Shown here: positions 1 to 13,136 of the stretch, in pieces
Layout of the letters: each line of letters begins with the position of its first letter
How positions within the stretch are numbered: position 1 is the stretch's first letter
From: Gnetum montanum
Taxonomy: Eukaryota > Streptophyta > Gnetopsida > Gnetales > Gnetaceae
Direction: 5' to 3'
DNA: 64,000 nucleotides
Assembly (NCBI GenBank): GCA_015680685.1
Contig: MNCI01017909.1
Location: 53,546-117,545 of the forward strand
Notes under the pieces: model-generated
Told to the model about the DNA's origin: nothing
Database searches by the model: none
Seen by the model: the letters and a program-made list of their open reading frames with translations, nothing else
Position numbers and translations under genes: made by a program

Positions 1-444
1 ATCATTTTCAAAGAAACCTATCGTGAGGGGTTCCTCTTCTCCTATTTCACTAATGACGTGGGGAACCTTGCCCTTCAATAGTGAATGTTGGCTCTCCTGC
101 CTTGCATCCTGAATACGTTGGGCTTTTGTGGGACGATAATCCCTTGTATCATGGTCATCCAAAACGTATTTAGAAAGCAGCTCATGCATGCCATACTGTA
201 CCAAAGCACAGGAAAGCATGTTGGGAGCGGATCGATCTGGGGGTAACACGATGTTACCTTGCATGTCTCTCCACCGCAATTGCTCATCTTGATGGAAAAC
301 AAAGGTAAAATCTGGCACATACTCATCGGGATGAGTATATGTGACCTTGGACTGTTGAGGACATGGTTGATCTCGGTTATGCGTATGATGTTGACTTTCT
401 CTTGTATTGTCCTTAGGTGAGTTGATTTCGTGAGAAGCAGCCAT
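1..444 (-). CDS. Ty3/gypsy gag N-terminus, element I (partial, open at window edge)
   Basis: An open minus-strand frame of 148 codons runs from an ATG at 444-442 to base 1 without a stop, so it continues outside the window. The protein starts MAASHEINSPKD and contains HPDEYVPDF, RWRDMQGNIVLPP and LLKGKVPHVISEIGEE. The same blocks appear, decayed, in element II around 32740-33172, which ties both to one retrotransposon family. In element II this N-terminal part precedes a Retrotrans_gag domain and a CCHC knuckle, so it is read as the gag N-terminal extension that helps build the virus-like particle. The start lies about 125 bp downstream of the primer-binding site, normal leader spacing. It is the least damaged retroelement ORF in the window. 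A frame at 75-326 on the same strand is a shadow of it. Confidence 0.75.
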   Translation of the reverse strand, partial: MAASHEINSPKDNTRESQHHTHNRDQPCPQQSKVTYTHPDEYVPDFTFVFHQDEQLRWRDMQGNIVLPPDRSAPNMLSCALVQYGMHELLSKYVLDDHDTRDYRPTKAQRIQDARQESQHSLLKGKVPHVISEIGEEEPLTIGFFEND

Positions 445-590
445 TCTATTGGTGTGCAGTTTTCACCTGTTATTTAATGTTCTTGATTAACTGATTAACC
501 CTAAGGTTCGTTTTAAGCTCACAACGATGTGAGTGATATCCCTTATGTTAAATTGGCGAAAAAACACTTAGTCCCCGGCAACGGCGCCAA
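445..590 (-). other. Element I untranslated leader
   Basis: This is the sequence between the gag start codon and the LTR. It contains the PBS (571-589) and a short leader. A homologous, diverged leader lies at 33173-33317 in element II (shared TTAACCCTAAGG and TTTAAGCTC words), supporting common ancestry. No upstream ORF is convincing. Confidence 0.6.
571..589 (-). promoter_or_regulatory. Primer-binding site, tRNA-Asp type, element I
   Basis: The plus strand reads GTCCCCGGCAACGGCGCCA, matching the 3' end of plant tRNA-Asp(GTC) as I know it. On the minus strand it is the site where that tRNA would prime minus-strand cDNA. It sits one base from the LTR edge at 591, the expected position. In element II the equivalent stretch (33298-33317) has decayed to GTCCCTGGAAATGATGCCTA. 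Confidence 0.85.
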
Positions 591-1645
591 TGATGAGTGG
601 CGAGGTACCCCTACACTCCACCATACGAATACGAGCGTACACGCGCGATCCGGTCGAACTCCGCAGACTAAATGCCTTAACGCCACAAGAAACACTTGGG
701 GTTAATCGTTCGTTGTCTTCCCAGGCTTGCTTGTATGTGTCACGGTGTATGGTTAAGCAAGTCTGAGGTATGTGATTTTTTTGGTATTTTCGGCTTATCT
801 TCTATGCTACCAGGAGAAAGGGTTGAGAAAACTAAACTAACTCTAACTAAGATCTAAGTCTAAATTAACTAGCGTCAGCATCCGTTCCCACTTGCCGGAC
901 ACACCCTGAACTATGCAACTGCAGCTTACCAAACGCTAATCGTTACTGGGATCGCCACACGTAACGCAAGTGCTCGAAGTGGTCGTACTGAGGCACCTAT
1001 TTAGCCTACGTGTGATAAGCAGCCAATTCCTTAGCCAGCTGGACACACCTGTGGGTGCTCGTAACTAAGTCGTACTTATCACACGCTCTAGCCTAGCAAT
1101 GAGCAGCCGATTCCTCAACTAACCGTACACATCGGACCCTGGAGTTACCAAGCGCAGAATCCTGGAGTACGCTACTGGGTTACCAAGCATCCAATGCTCA
1201 TAATTGAGTCGTACTCATGCATTGCGTCAAGCAGCCGATTCCTTGACTAGCCGTACACGTCCGTAGACGCTCGTAATCAAGTCGTACTTGAACGCACTAG
1301 GAAAGCAGTAAATGAAAGCAATAAATGAAACCACGTGCTGTAAGGTTTATCCAATCAAGTTCGTCTTTATTGTCGTACACAACTTGGGTTCAAGTTACAA
1401 GCTGCTCGAATAAAGAGCCGTTCACTCTAAGACTCCTACTGTGGGCACATGGGGAAAAATTCTAACTCTGGAGTGATCAATCTGCCAGAGCTTCGCTACA
1501 CTAGCCAGGATTGGGAAATGAAGGGAGTGCCGCCTCTTATTTATAGATATGGTGGCGGGACGCGATATCGTGTACGCGATACTGTAGGAGAAGATGCGAT
1601 ATCGTGGCGGCCGCGATATCGCGGCCTAGTGCAAGTCGCGTCTCA
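591..1645 (-). repeat. 5' LTR of element I
   Basis: The plus-strand copy starts TGATGAGTGGCGAGGTACCCC next to the PBS and ends near ...GTCTCA at 1645 (the ending CATCA at 1648 is an alternative). Its first part and its TATA/CGATATCG end match the element II LTRs at 26899-27676 and 33318-34079. It is about 290 bp longer than those because of a middle block (about 960-1310) with diverged repeats: GCAGCC(A/G)ATTCCT near 1020, 1103 and 1231, and GTCGTACT at 982, 1069, 1208 and 1281. A minus-strand AATAAA (1366-1371) lies downstream of a minus-strand TATA box, giving a plausible U3-R-U5 order. Confidence 0.85.
1538..1626 (-). promoter_or_regulatory. Element I U3 promoter: TATA box plus CGATATCG palindromes
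   Basis: TATTTATA on the plus strand at 1538-1545 is TATAAATA on the element strand. Upstream of it (1570-1626) are several GCGATATCGC-type palindromes. The same arrangement is kept in both element II LTRs (TATA at 27599-27606 and 33980-33987), so it is probably a real promoter module. Transcription would start near 1510 and end past the AATAAA at 1366-1371. The palindromes as protein-binding sites are inference. Confidence 0.6.
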
Positions 1646-4600
1646 TCAATTCAGAAGTCGTGAAATTTTTTACTCAAAGAACTTTTTACTTGTAAACAAA
1701 TAAGATTCTCTTGGCCAATTTATAGATATATATTATAAATATATAACTAAGCTAGTGATCGTCGGTCGTCTACTGCTACAATGATGATTTAAACATAGCA
1801 GATAACAATATTATAAGACCATGGAATACTTTATTGAATGATTATAAGAATGAGATAATTCTTCATTAAATTTAATGCATTGCTCTTCATTAGATTTAAT
1901 GCATTGCTCTTCATCCAATCTACTTTGAAGGTGCAAAGCCTTAAATATCTTGATATATCTTCAAACTGTCAATACTCCTCACTCGAGATAGTGCCACAAA
2001 TGTAAGACCTGTTTGACCCTATAATGCCACAAATGTAAGATACTCCTCACTTAAAAGGCATTACATAAATCAAAGAAGATTACAAATATACAATTAGAAA
2101 AAACAACAAATAAATAAAGGAAACAACCTTAATATAATCAGGCACCAAGTTGAAAACACATTGTTCTATCTTACCAACTTGCTAAAAATATCTTGACTTG
2201 TTAAAACATTTTGTTGATTATATCTATTTTTCCGGACTTAGTTGTTGAGATTGCAAATTGTGATTTTTGATTAAAATTGTGTTGCAGGTTTTAAGGGTTG
2301 TTAATAAATTGGAAAGTGGGACTTCTACTACTTTCCCAAGGAATAAAAAGGAAAAAGACTTTAGCAGACTCAAAAACATTTAATCAAATTTTAAAATGCT
2401 TAAAATTAAAAATATTGATTTATTTTAATGTATTTTTAAAATGCATCCAGATTTTTTTGCAAGTCATATGAGTCTTCAAGAGAGTTTTGTCTAGCCATTT
2501 CTAAAGCCAAGTCTAGAATTTCTCCGATCTTTTAATCATTGATTTTTATTGATTTTTTAAGTTTAATATATTGTTTATTGCTAATTCTGATGCCAACCAA
2601 AAATTAAAATATCTATATTTGATTTTCTACTCTAACTGAGGTCTTAGATTAAAAAAAAATGGAAAATGCGGCTACCAACATAAGTGGATATAACAGCTCT
2701 ATTTTGCTAATTTTAACAATTTTAATCTGATTTTTACACTAATTTATTTGGATTTTTCCTATTGGATTTATAGAAAAGGTTGATGATTTTACCAATCCAA
2801 TACCATTTTTCAAAAAGTGACATGGTAAAGATATTTCTTCGTATCTTCTTCGAGGCATTTCTACGTCTCCTCCTATCGAGGCATCTCAGACCTGCTTTGG
2901 GCAAATACTCGAATTTACACATTCTCGGAATGAACTAAAATGTAAGAGAAATCTGCTGATTATTCCTTGTGATAAAGCTGGAGTCCGTGCATTTGAGTAC
3001 AATATATTGACGGCGAAGAGATTGAAAGAAGATAATACAACTGTTAAAAATTAGAGGTTTAGAAGGACAGAATCACCAATGATAAGGATGACGATGAGGA
3101 GGTACTGCAGGACGAAAGAAGTTGCAGGAGATTCTCGAAATAGATGGAGTTGCAGGCCAATCTGATGCCTCCATTGTTAGAGTACCCAAATTCATCAGCG
3201 CTTTGCTGCAGCAGCTCGCAGAAAAGTGGGTGCTGAAGATACTTGATTTTCACCACATACCTCTACACTTGATCTTGCCCTTGGGCTTGTACATAAACAT
3301 GCAAATGTCCTTTGGGAACTCCTCGCTCTGCATTTCTTGACCTTGACAATCACATTCAAATGTAGTGTGCTCACCTTCATCTTTGCTTTGCTTTTTGAAT
3401 CTATGAAGAAAAAGGCCAACCTACATCCAGATGGATAATCCCAAACCAAAACCAAAACAGTGATAGGACTGCTGCTGATCAGAGTGAACAGCGATGAAGC
3501 AAGAGTTGGACTGCTGATATTATATAGAGCCTAGTAACGGCAGCGTGGGGCAGAAGATGCAGAATTGTAGATACTTTCACCGCTGCTGCAGTAGTGGCTG
3601 GAATCCGTAACATGGAACGGGAAGGAATAAGGCTAAAGCGCCAAAATTAAAGATTGTTGCTATCCACTGTTGGAAGTTTTTTAAAACACTAACCAAGAAA
3701 GTACAATTTTTTTGATTAACCGTTTCCAGGGCTTCATTTAACATTTATATCATTATCTAAGAGGTTAGCCTAATTAATGTCCCTTCATTTTTGTTTGTAC
3801 CCTAGAATGGCAGTCCAGTTTCTTGAATGGTCGGTTTGTGCGTTAGGATTAGTGAATTTGTGTGACATCACGTGGATTCTTGAGTTGATGAATCACCTGA
3901 GGAAGGAAGAGAAACGTATGTCTTCTCATTTTCCTGGTCCTACCGATTTCTTCAGTTTGATGTTGGTTGGTGCGCATGTGAACTGGAGATTCTGGTGGGT
4001 TTTTGTGAGTTTCTGAAAATGATTTGATATATGTGGGTTTTAATCTGGAGTTGACAGGGTTTTAGACCCTATAAGGACGATTAAACTTTAATGTTAATGT
4101 TCCCGAAAGCAATACAGAGTACAGACGTCCTGGTTGCTGTGTCTCTACTATCTCTGCAACGAACATACCTAAAAATTTTACGTTGTTACTGTTGCGATTT
4201 TTGTTTTTCCATTTGTTTTTTACTTTCGTTTTTTTTTCTGTATTATGAGTATGACTATTATCCCGTGTTTACGTTGTGATGATGTTGTCTATGATTTGAA
4301 GCTATGCACCGGAGATTCACGATTCCCTATAAATTTTGACAAACTGTTCGCGTTGGATTCGGGAGCACGTACAGAAGCGTATTAAATTCGCAGTGGGTAC
4401 GTATTTCATAATTTCCAATGAAATTTTGTCTGGATTTTAAAATATAGATTGATATGGTCGCCTTACCTTGCCTTGCCTTTATTACCTTTTTAGTTCTTAC
4501 GATGTCTGCATTTTGCATTAAAATCTTACATATCTTCTCCTGTTCTTACATATCTTCTCCGGTTCTGAATCATACCAAAAATTTCATTTCATTGTTAAGT

Positions 4601-5944
4601 GGAAGCAAGCAATCAAGATTCATGGCATCGGCAGACGGACCACAGAAAACAAGGGAGTACGAATAAATAAACAAAACGGAAATCACGAAAGGGCTACTAT
4701 GGTAACCAATGGCCGAAGGGGAAAGTATGGATCATACGGAAAGTTTTGGACGGAGCGTGCAAGGAAAACATTGCATTGCATGGATTCGCCTGGCTTTGAG
4801 AGCGTCAAAGGTTCCGCCTCACACATTCTCTCGTGTTTATTGTTCACTGCTGGTTTTTGCTCTTTTTCTCGTATCTCTGCTTAAAAAAGAACAAACAAAA
4901 CAGGGTCATAAGAACAAACAAAACAGGGTCATTGTCATGGGTCATGAGCCATGAACATGATGACGGATACATGATGACGGATGGATGCTTGTTCAACTTT
5001 TTAAAAAATCTGTTTGCTTATAAAGCAACGAAGCCCACTAGCACATCACATGGACAATGGCCATATGCAAGTTCAGGGTGCTCTGTTTTTACTTTCCCCT
5101 TCATCATGACTAGTGTCGATTTTCCAGCGTATGAAAGGTTTTCGATCATTATAGGTGAGATGAGTTACTCGGCTGTGCCTAGTTTAGTTAAGTTGTGTAT
5201 TCTTATAATATGGTCATCTTCAACATGGCCCTACTCACAGGTAGTCCCTATGGTGCAGTCCCTATGGTGCTACTCACAGGTAGTCGTTGAACAAAAGTAT
5301 TAGCAAACCTGATTTATTATAAATTTGGTTGAGGCTTGAGGCTTAATTTCATTTTTGGAAATATTGGATTGAGTAACAAAAGGATTTCATTTTATTGCTG
5401 TCATTTTGGTTGTTGCAGAAATTATATGTTTGGCCAAATTATAGCTCCTGAGTAAGGAAATGGATTCAGTGCCTCCATACCTTTACAAATTTTCTTGCTT
5501 CAATTTAATGGTGATATTGCAATCTTCTATGCAATTTTTAAACATTAACAATATTTTGGATTTACATTGTACTTGTTCTATGTTTTACAATGTATTTTTA
5601 TGATATATGGGATTTAATTTTTTTTAAAAACTAATATATTTAAATTTTTCCTATCACGTCCTTGGCTACAAACCCGTACCCACTTTTTCTTGAGGCACAC
5701 GTACCCAAACACATTTGGAATCACGAATCCTTGATTCCTTGCTTCCACAAATCAAATTCTTTTGATGCATAGATTTGAAGGGAGGTGTCGGCATTCGCAG
5801 GGGAAGTACAGTGCTTCGTCCATATTTTCTCTTCGTATAGATATAGTGTTGAAAATTTTGTAACTGGGATAAGCAAGATTGACCAAATAGCTTATGCATC
5901 TTTTCAACTCAGTGACTTTTTGAACTACTACTTGTGAATTGCAG
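1646..5944. other. Unassigned intergenic stretch
   Basis: No coding sequence is recognised in these 4.3 kb; short open frames have no family motif. The sequence holds local duplications: TTTAATGCATTGCTCTTCATT twice at about 1871-1913, ACAAACAAAACAGGGTCATA twice at about 4890-4932, CATGATGACGGAT twice near 4957-4982, and repeated TCCCTATGGTGC near 5245-5270. Base composition is less AT-rich around 3060-3620 and 4700-5300. The last 300 bp lie just upstream of a P450 exon remnant and may be its intron. Confidence 0.4.
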
Positions 5945-7190
<1,246 letters not shown>

Positions 7191-7194
7191 TAAT

Positions 7195-7830
7195 GGTCTC
7201 TCGACCAAATAAAGTCTTTTTTGTCATGCTTGTAATATAAGGTTGGTTCAAACATGTAATATGGGTATCATTTCTTAGTATAAAGTCATTGATGCTATGA
7301 AACCAAGCTCTAGGAGCATGCTTTACACCATATGGGTTTTTTTAAAATTTGCATATTTTTTCTTCCTTTCCATTGATGATGTATCCTTCTAGTTGATAGA
7401 CATATAATTCTTCATTAGTACTAACGTTTAGAAAAGTTGTGTTTACATCCACTTCATGAACTTTGAGTTTGTAATGAGTAGTAATGGAAAGAATGAGTTT
7501 AATGATTTCAAATCTTGCTACTAAAGCAAAACTCTTCTAAGAGTCAAAAGCTTTTTTTTTAGGTATCTTATGTCTAGTCTTATATTATGTCTGATAATTG
7601 CTTCCTTGTCATTAGATTTGGTCTTTTATAGTCATTTGAAATCAATCATCCTTTTTTCTTTTGGTTTGTTGGCTAATTCTCATGTCCTTTTTTTATATGA
7701 TGGCTTCATACTCTCTATTCATAGCTTCTTTCCATATTTTAAACTTCAAACCATCTTTAATGTTTTTTTTGTTATAGAAAAAGTGTTGAGCATGCTATGT
7801 TATTGATGGCATTTGATCAAGTTATTCTTC
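7195..7830 (-). pseudogene. Ty1/copia reverse transcriptase N-terminal remnant
   Basis: Minus-strand translation, with several stops and shifts, gives EIWKEAMNREYEAI (start of the copia RT region). Closer to 7500-7340 it gives FEIIKLILSI, EVDVNTTFLN and ELYVYQLEGYI, the copia 'DVxxAFLNGxLxEEVYMxQPEGF' block, followed by YGVKHAPRAWF. The catalytic YVDD region lies beyond the preserved part and was not found. A homologous stretch at 63295-64000 is better preserved. Confidence 0.75.
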
Positions 7831-7849
7831 TTTCAAAATGTTTGTTCAA

Positions 7850-8617
7850 TTTTGAAATTTTTCTTGTATGAACACAACATTTCTAGATGAGTACTATTTG
7901 TGCTATATGAGATCATAACATGCGTCTTCACTTTTCTTGATGTCATAACCTAGAAAAATACATTTCTTTCCTCTGCTATCCAATTTTTGTATGAATTTTT
8001 TTGGCATTTTGATATAACAAGAACATCCAGAAGTTCTCATGTGATTAATATTTTATATCCTCTTGTAGAATACTTCATACGGAGATTTGTTCTTATGGCT
8101 ACTACTAATAATTCTATTAGTACTAGAGATTACTACATCCATGATCATGCTCCAAAATTTGTCACAAATTTGAGAACTTTTAGCAAATATTTCATTATTT
8201 CTTGCAATGTTTTATTCTTTCTTTCTATAATAACATAGATTACACACTATATCCACATGTATTTTGATGAAAAATTCCTTAGTTGATGAAAAAATCATCA
8301 AAGTCTTTGTTAATAAATTCTTCTCCTCTATTTGATTGAATAGCTTTAATTGGAAGGTTCATAGTATTCTTCATGATGATGTAGAAATATTTAAATCTAT
8401 TTATTGCTTCAAGGTTAGTCTTTACATTGTAGGTCTAGGTGTATATGGAATGGTCATCTACAATAAAAAGAGTGTAGTTTTTCCTTTCTATTAAAGTGAT
8501 TGGCATTAGTTTAATGACATCCATGTCAAGAAGTTTAAGAGATTTGTCTTTTCTTTGCATTGTAATAGTATGAGACTTTTTTTTGTTTCTCATGAATGTA
8601 AATTTTACATTTGTCAT
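7850..8617 (-). pseudogene. Ty1/copia integrase core remnant
   Basis: The minus-strand frame from 8617 reads KSLKLLDMDVIKLMPI and NYTLFIVDDHSIYT, matching the copia integrase start (LLHxDLxGPM...FIDDxSR). Further down, in broken frames, come IKAIQSNRGEEFINKDF (second catalytic Asp region, D-N-G altered to S-N-R), the ISSHKNKSPYEVFY stretch and FLGYDIKKSEDACYD. Gene order on the minus strand (gag, integrase, RT) is that of Ty1/copia. It has many stops and is inactive. Confidence 0.7.
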
Positions 8618-10149
8618 TGGTTTATTTATTTATTTGAAGTCTAATAGCCTCTTGAGACTATCCATATTTTTTAGATTTTTATAGGTTGTGTGTACCAATC
8701 ATTTATGCTAAACTTTGGCTTCTTCTTCATTAGTTATGTATCTTTGATGTTCAAGCATGATTTGATGCGTGTCTTCTCCTAATTTTCTTAAAGGTAGTCA
8801 TTTGAATAGTTTTTTTTTATTTGGATATTTGAATCATGTCAATGGGATTTTCTTTGAGATCAAAATGATTGAACTTGATACAATATATCATATTACTATA
8901 GGCCTTAACTCTAATTATTTCTTTTTCATTTTTCTTGGTGATGATGCACATGTCATTTTTGAAGTTAATATTTATTACTTTCCTAGACATTTATCCCATT
9001 TAGAGTAACATGTTTGAGAGAATAGGAAAATAGAACATTTTATTTATGGAATTTTATTTTATGTAGTTAAAAATGCAATTTCCAAATTCCTCTACGTTCA
9101 GATGATTACCATCTTATACTTTAATGTTTCCAATCTTATTAGGTTTGTATTGGAGAAAATGAGACTTATAGGATGTCATGTGGTTAGAAAAACCATCGTT
9201 AATTATCCAAGAATATAAATAAATAGTTTTTCTATAATTAAAAGCCTTAAAATAATATTATTCTTCTTCTTGAGTTGTTATTTGAGTATTTTATTTCTCC
9301 TACTTTTTGTTTTGTAGCTTGAGAGCATCCAATCCAATTTTTGAAAGTAAGTCTCTATGATGTGACCTCTCTTTTTGTAAAACTTGCATAATAGAATTAA
9401 ATTTTGTTTAAGAACTTCTTTACCCTTGTAAGATCTATATTCTTATGATGAATCCATTGCATCTATTACCTTTTTGAAACTTTTTAGTCAATTCTTGATT
9501 ACTTTGTTCTTGGATGTAGTTTCTATTAAATATTCAACTTCCCCTACTAGTTGTAAATACTTGTTCATTTTCAACATTGTCTACTCTTAGAGTTTCTAAA
9601 GCTTTGACTTAATGAAGTAAATCATCAATAATAAACTATTTGTAGTCTTTATTTTGAAGAAAGTTCATTATCATATTTTGATATCTAGAGTTATTGTAGA
9701 GTGTTGTTACTACCTTTTGGACCTTCTAATGTTGAGTGAAGCCACATCCAGACTCATTGATGTTTTTGAAATAATTATACATTTTTTGAAAGAAATCCTC
9801 TATGTCTTCATCCTTTTTTATTTCTAATTTGTTAAATTGAATTATGCCCAATGAAATCTTTTGTATGTTAGTTTTCTACATTGTTAAGATAATAGGAGCA
9901 TAATCTCTTCCATATTTCTTTGCTAACCTTTAAAGATCATAATCATGTAGCTATTGTATCTGATACATAGAAAATAATAATCATTCTTGCTTGTGATTGT
10001 TTACTCTTCCACTTTCCTTCTTCTAACAAATCTTTGATTAATGAGTCTTCTTTATCTTTATCTTCATCTTTTGAAGTGACTTTGATAGATGCTTCTACAA
10101 GTTCTATTGTTTGACATACTTCATTTACTTTGAGAAATCCTTTCATCAT
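8618..10149 (-). pseudogene. Ty1/copia gag remnant
   Basis: From an ATG at 10149 the minus strand reads MMKGFLKVNEVCQ, then GKWKSKQSQARMIIIFYVSD, comparable to the UBN2-type gag of plant copia elements. Around 9345-9395 the sequence FTKRGHIIETYFQKLDW is a CCHC zinc knuckle that has lost its cysteines (the His remains). Frames are broken throughout, and the 8620-9250 part is only weakly assignable. Normally this protein packages element RNA. Confidence 0.55.
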
Positions 10150-10233
10150 TTATTTTCATAAAATAAATTCTTGAGTCTCATTGAATATAATGGGACATAT
10201 TTCTATTTATTTGTTACAACTCATGATGACTAG

Positions 10234-10888
10234 GCTTTTATACTAGTGTAAATAAGTGTTGACAAGTCTAATCTCCCTTAGAAACTTAAAATTATAAAAA
10301 TTTCTAACTAAAATAATCTTTTTCATTTTACCACAATTCATAGTATTACAACACAATTTATGGTCTACTAACAAGTTGAGCACAAGTCATGTTGTCTTAC
10401 TATGATTGATCCATAGGTTTTGGTTTATTTATATTATTTTTATGAAAGCTCATGAGTTGTGGATAAATACCACAAGTCATGGTTGATGACCACAAGTTAT
10501 GTTAAAAATCATAATTTGTGGTTGATTCATTATTGATGGTCATAGTTGGTATAATTGATCATGAGTGGTGGTTATCTTGTGATAGAATTTTTGGACAAGC
10601 CACAAGTTAACCATGAGTCATGGACTATTTTCTAATAATACCATGATTTATGGTTGGTTCATGATCTAATAAAAAATTCATATTTCTATAGATTTGAAAC
10701 TTCAATTTAAAAATAAATTAAATCTTTGATGTCAACTAAGGATGTAAATGATGCAAATATAAAAACTTGATTTAATAGAAATAAATTTTAAGAGATACTA
10801 AAGTGAGATAATATTGTTAATTGTTAGTTTAAATATAATGAAGCTTTTTAGTATCTTGATTTGACTCAAGATTTAATGGGAGTGTTGA
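10234..10888 (-). repeat. Candidate copia 5' LTR with degenerate PBS
   Basis: GCTTTTATACTA at 10234-10245 resembles the complement of a tRNA-iMet primer site (9 of 12 bases). It is followed by TG at 10247. A candidate far end is GTGTTGACA at about 10888. The block contains repeated ATGAGTCATGG / CACAAGTCATG words (10370-10650). No second LTR copy was found in the window, so the borders are tentative. Confidence 0.35.
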
Positions 10889-11299
10889 CAATGATCAAAA
10901 TTGATAACATTGTTGATGAATTGCTACTAAGAAATAATCTAGTGATAATGGTAGATGATGTTGATAAGAACTAATTACTTAATAAAAGTGAATAGTTGAG
11001 AAAAAAGGCTTTAATGAAGATGAACAGCTCAGAGAACAATTGTATCTTAAGAAAAATATGTAGTCAATCTTTATTACTTAAAAACTAATCATTACAAGCA
11101 TGTATGACCTTGAAATTTAAAGAAAATGATTGGGGCCATACTAAGGAGATTCAAGAAGTCATTCCTCGTAGTAAATAATAAGGAAACTAAAGTTAATAGT
11201 GATGAATTGGGATTCAATAAGAGTACATATATTCATCAATTTAAAAAATACATTTAACTTTGTTAATGAAGATAAATAAAGTAAATTTTTTTTGTTTAG
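10889..11299. other. Unassigned AT-rich spacer
   Basis: There is no recognisable coding sequence or repeat structure in these 0.4 kb. It sits between the candidate copia LTR and a gypsy gag remnant and may belong to either. Confidence 0.3.
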
Positions 11300-12330
11300 A
11301 TTTGTCTACTTGTTGAAGATAAATTAGTAATGTGTACTAGTAATAGAATTTTATATCCCCTCCATTCATCAAGGTCTTTGAGAATCCATTCTAAACTTAC
11401 CTTTCTTCAACTTCTCATCCATCAAGGACTTCTTTCTTTTATCTTTTTTTTTTCTTTCTATGTTGATTTATACTTCTCACAGTTCTTGGGGAATCACATT
11501 TTTTACATCTCCTATTGGCTTTTTTGTTTATTTTTGTATTTCATTATCTACATTTCCACCTATGTTCTCAAAATGAATGTCACTTAATCTATCTCCTCCT
11601 CCTTTTTTCTTTTCCTTTCCTTGTTTCTTTGTACACATAAATCAAAATTTAGACAAATCCTTATAATTACTATTGCTTTATAAACTTAATCTTAATGCTA
11701 AACTTACCAAGCACTTTATGAGTTCTTTTCTTAATGATATTTATTTTCAACCGCTTTGGTAATGGTACATCTTTTACTATAGCCCCTACAGTTATTTTTC
11801 TCTTAATGCCACCAAGCACCTTTGTTCTTACTATCATCTCCTCAATAGAAAATTTCTCTATTACTATATTACACTTTAAAATTTTAATATTTCTAGTGAT
11901 CCTTCAAAGAATTAATGAAGCTAATGGTTGAAGCTTAGTTTTTAAAGTAGTAAAAACTTCCCCTAGTAGAGGTATTAAAACTCATTCACTTTAGCCTTCA
12001 CATACTTTGAGAAATATAATGCTTATTGAAGCTAAGTAGAAAATAATTCGAATAAATATCACAATCCTTCCAATGGCATGTCTTCTCTTAAATAGCAAAC
12101 TAATGACTACAGAAATGTTTAAACTCATATATTGCTAATCAAGTTTATCATGTCAGAGTACACCCCATCAACTTGAAAGCCTTCATGACCTCCTCCAACC
12201 ATTCAATGATAATAATAGGTTCCTTCTCACCCTAGAAGGTAGTCATTTCCAACTTATAGAATTACTCAATAAGCTCACATTTCATTGATTTTATACCATC
12301 ACTACCACTTCTTAAAGCAACATACATTAA
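11300..12330 (-). pseudogene. Ty3/gypsy (chromovirus-like) gag remnant
   Basis: The minus strand near 12280-12130 reads PIIIIEWLEEVMKAFKLMGC, resembling the start of the Retrotrans_gag domain of chromoviruses (EEWLREMEKxFxxMxC). It is followed by a LAIYEF stretch and then heavily broken sequence down to about 11300. No zinc knuckle or pol is seen next to it. Assignment rests mainly on this one block. Confidence 0.45.
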
Positions 12331-12641
12331 TGGTATGTTAAAGTTTCCTTCTGTATGCTAATGAAGGAACTAGAATAGGTATGATTAATGTTCAATTAAC
12401 TAGTCTTATTATTGATGGTTGAAGTAGAAGTAACAATCTCCACTTGGGGATCAATTACATGATAGGCCTAACATCTATCCTTCTAGCATGAGTACATTCA
12501 CCACTAGCACCAACCATTATTAGACATAACAACATGAAATGAAGAAATCATTAAACCTACTTTGTAATACTAGCTTGTAGTACTCTCCACCCTAGTCTTA
12601 GATTAGAGAGTATTGCATTGGCTATAGAACTACTAAACACA

Positions 12642-13136
12642 TGTCATGTCCCCATTTCCAAATAATATCATTCTGTAACAAAGATGATGTCTCTTCATAA
12701 TAAATTTTTTAATTATTGTAATTAAGATATGAAAGGATACATTATCATAATGAGCAGTCTTTTGAGATGTGCTTTGAAGGTTTGACCTAAGGTATTTATT
12801 CATGTGCATTTGAGGTTGTATCAGCATGGAGTTAGAGAGCCAACAATCACTAGTAATAGGTGCTAGGTGAGGTGGATCAAAGAGGTGACTGACCATCTCT
12901 TCTAGTTGCTTACTAGCTTAACTATGGTGGTAATGTTGGATTTCCTCTAAAATATAGATATCAGAAGAAGATAATTCCAAAGAACCCTTAGAGCATGACT
13001 CAAATATACCATTTTAAATTAATAAAGCATTCCTTTCATTTTTCTTTTATATTTTCCCTATTATTTTCTTTACATATAATGTCAAATGTTATGGATATTT
13101 AACATTTTTCATGACATATAGGAATGGGATGTCACA
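12642..13136 (+). repeat. LTR-575 family member, copy A (diverged)
   Basis: It starts TGTCATGTCCCCATTTCC and ends GGGATGTCACA. It shares long stretches with copies B (17789-18360, inverted), C (21737-22312) and D (45254-45828): GATG(A/G)TGTCTCTTCATAA, GGTTTGACCTAAGG, AACTATGGTGGTAATGTTGG and the AT-rich end. At about 495 bp it has internal deletions. No target duplication is visible, so a solo LTR with eroded ends is the likely reading. Confidence 0.7.

Noticed and set aside
75-326. Minus-strand 83-codon frame near the left edge
   Set aside because: It is an alternative frame of the larger open gag frame that runs from 444 to the window edge.
1449-1703. Plus-strand 84-codon frame
   Set aside because: It lies antisense over the LTR promoter region of element I; the same LTR stretch in element II (33883-34200) also gives a frame by chance.
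3122-3455. Overlapping frames on both strands near 3.1-3.5 kb
   Set aside because: No domain or repeat similarity was recognised, and the frames overlap each other on opposite strands.
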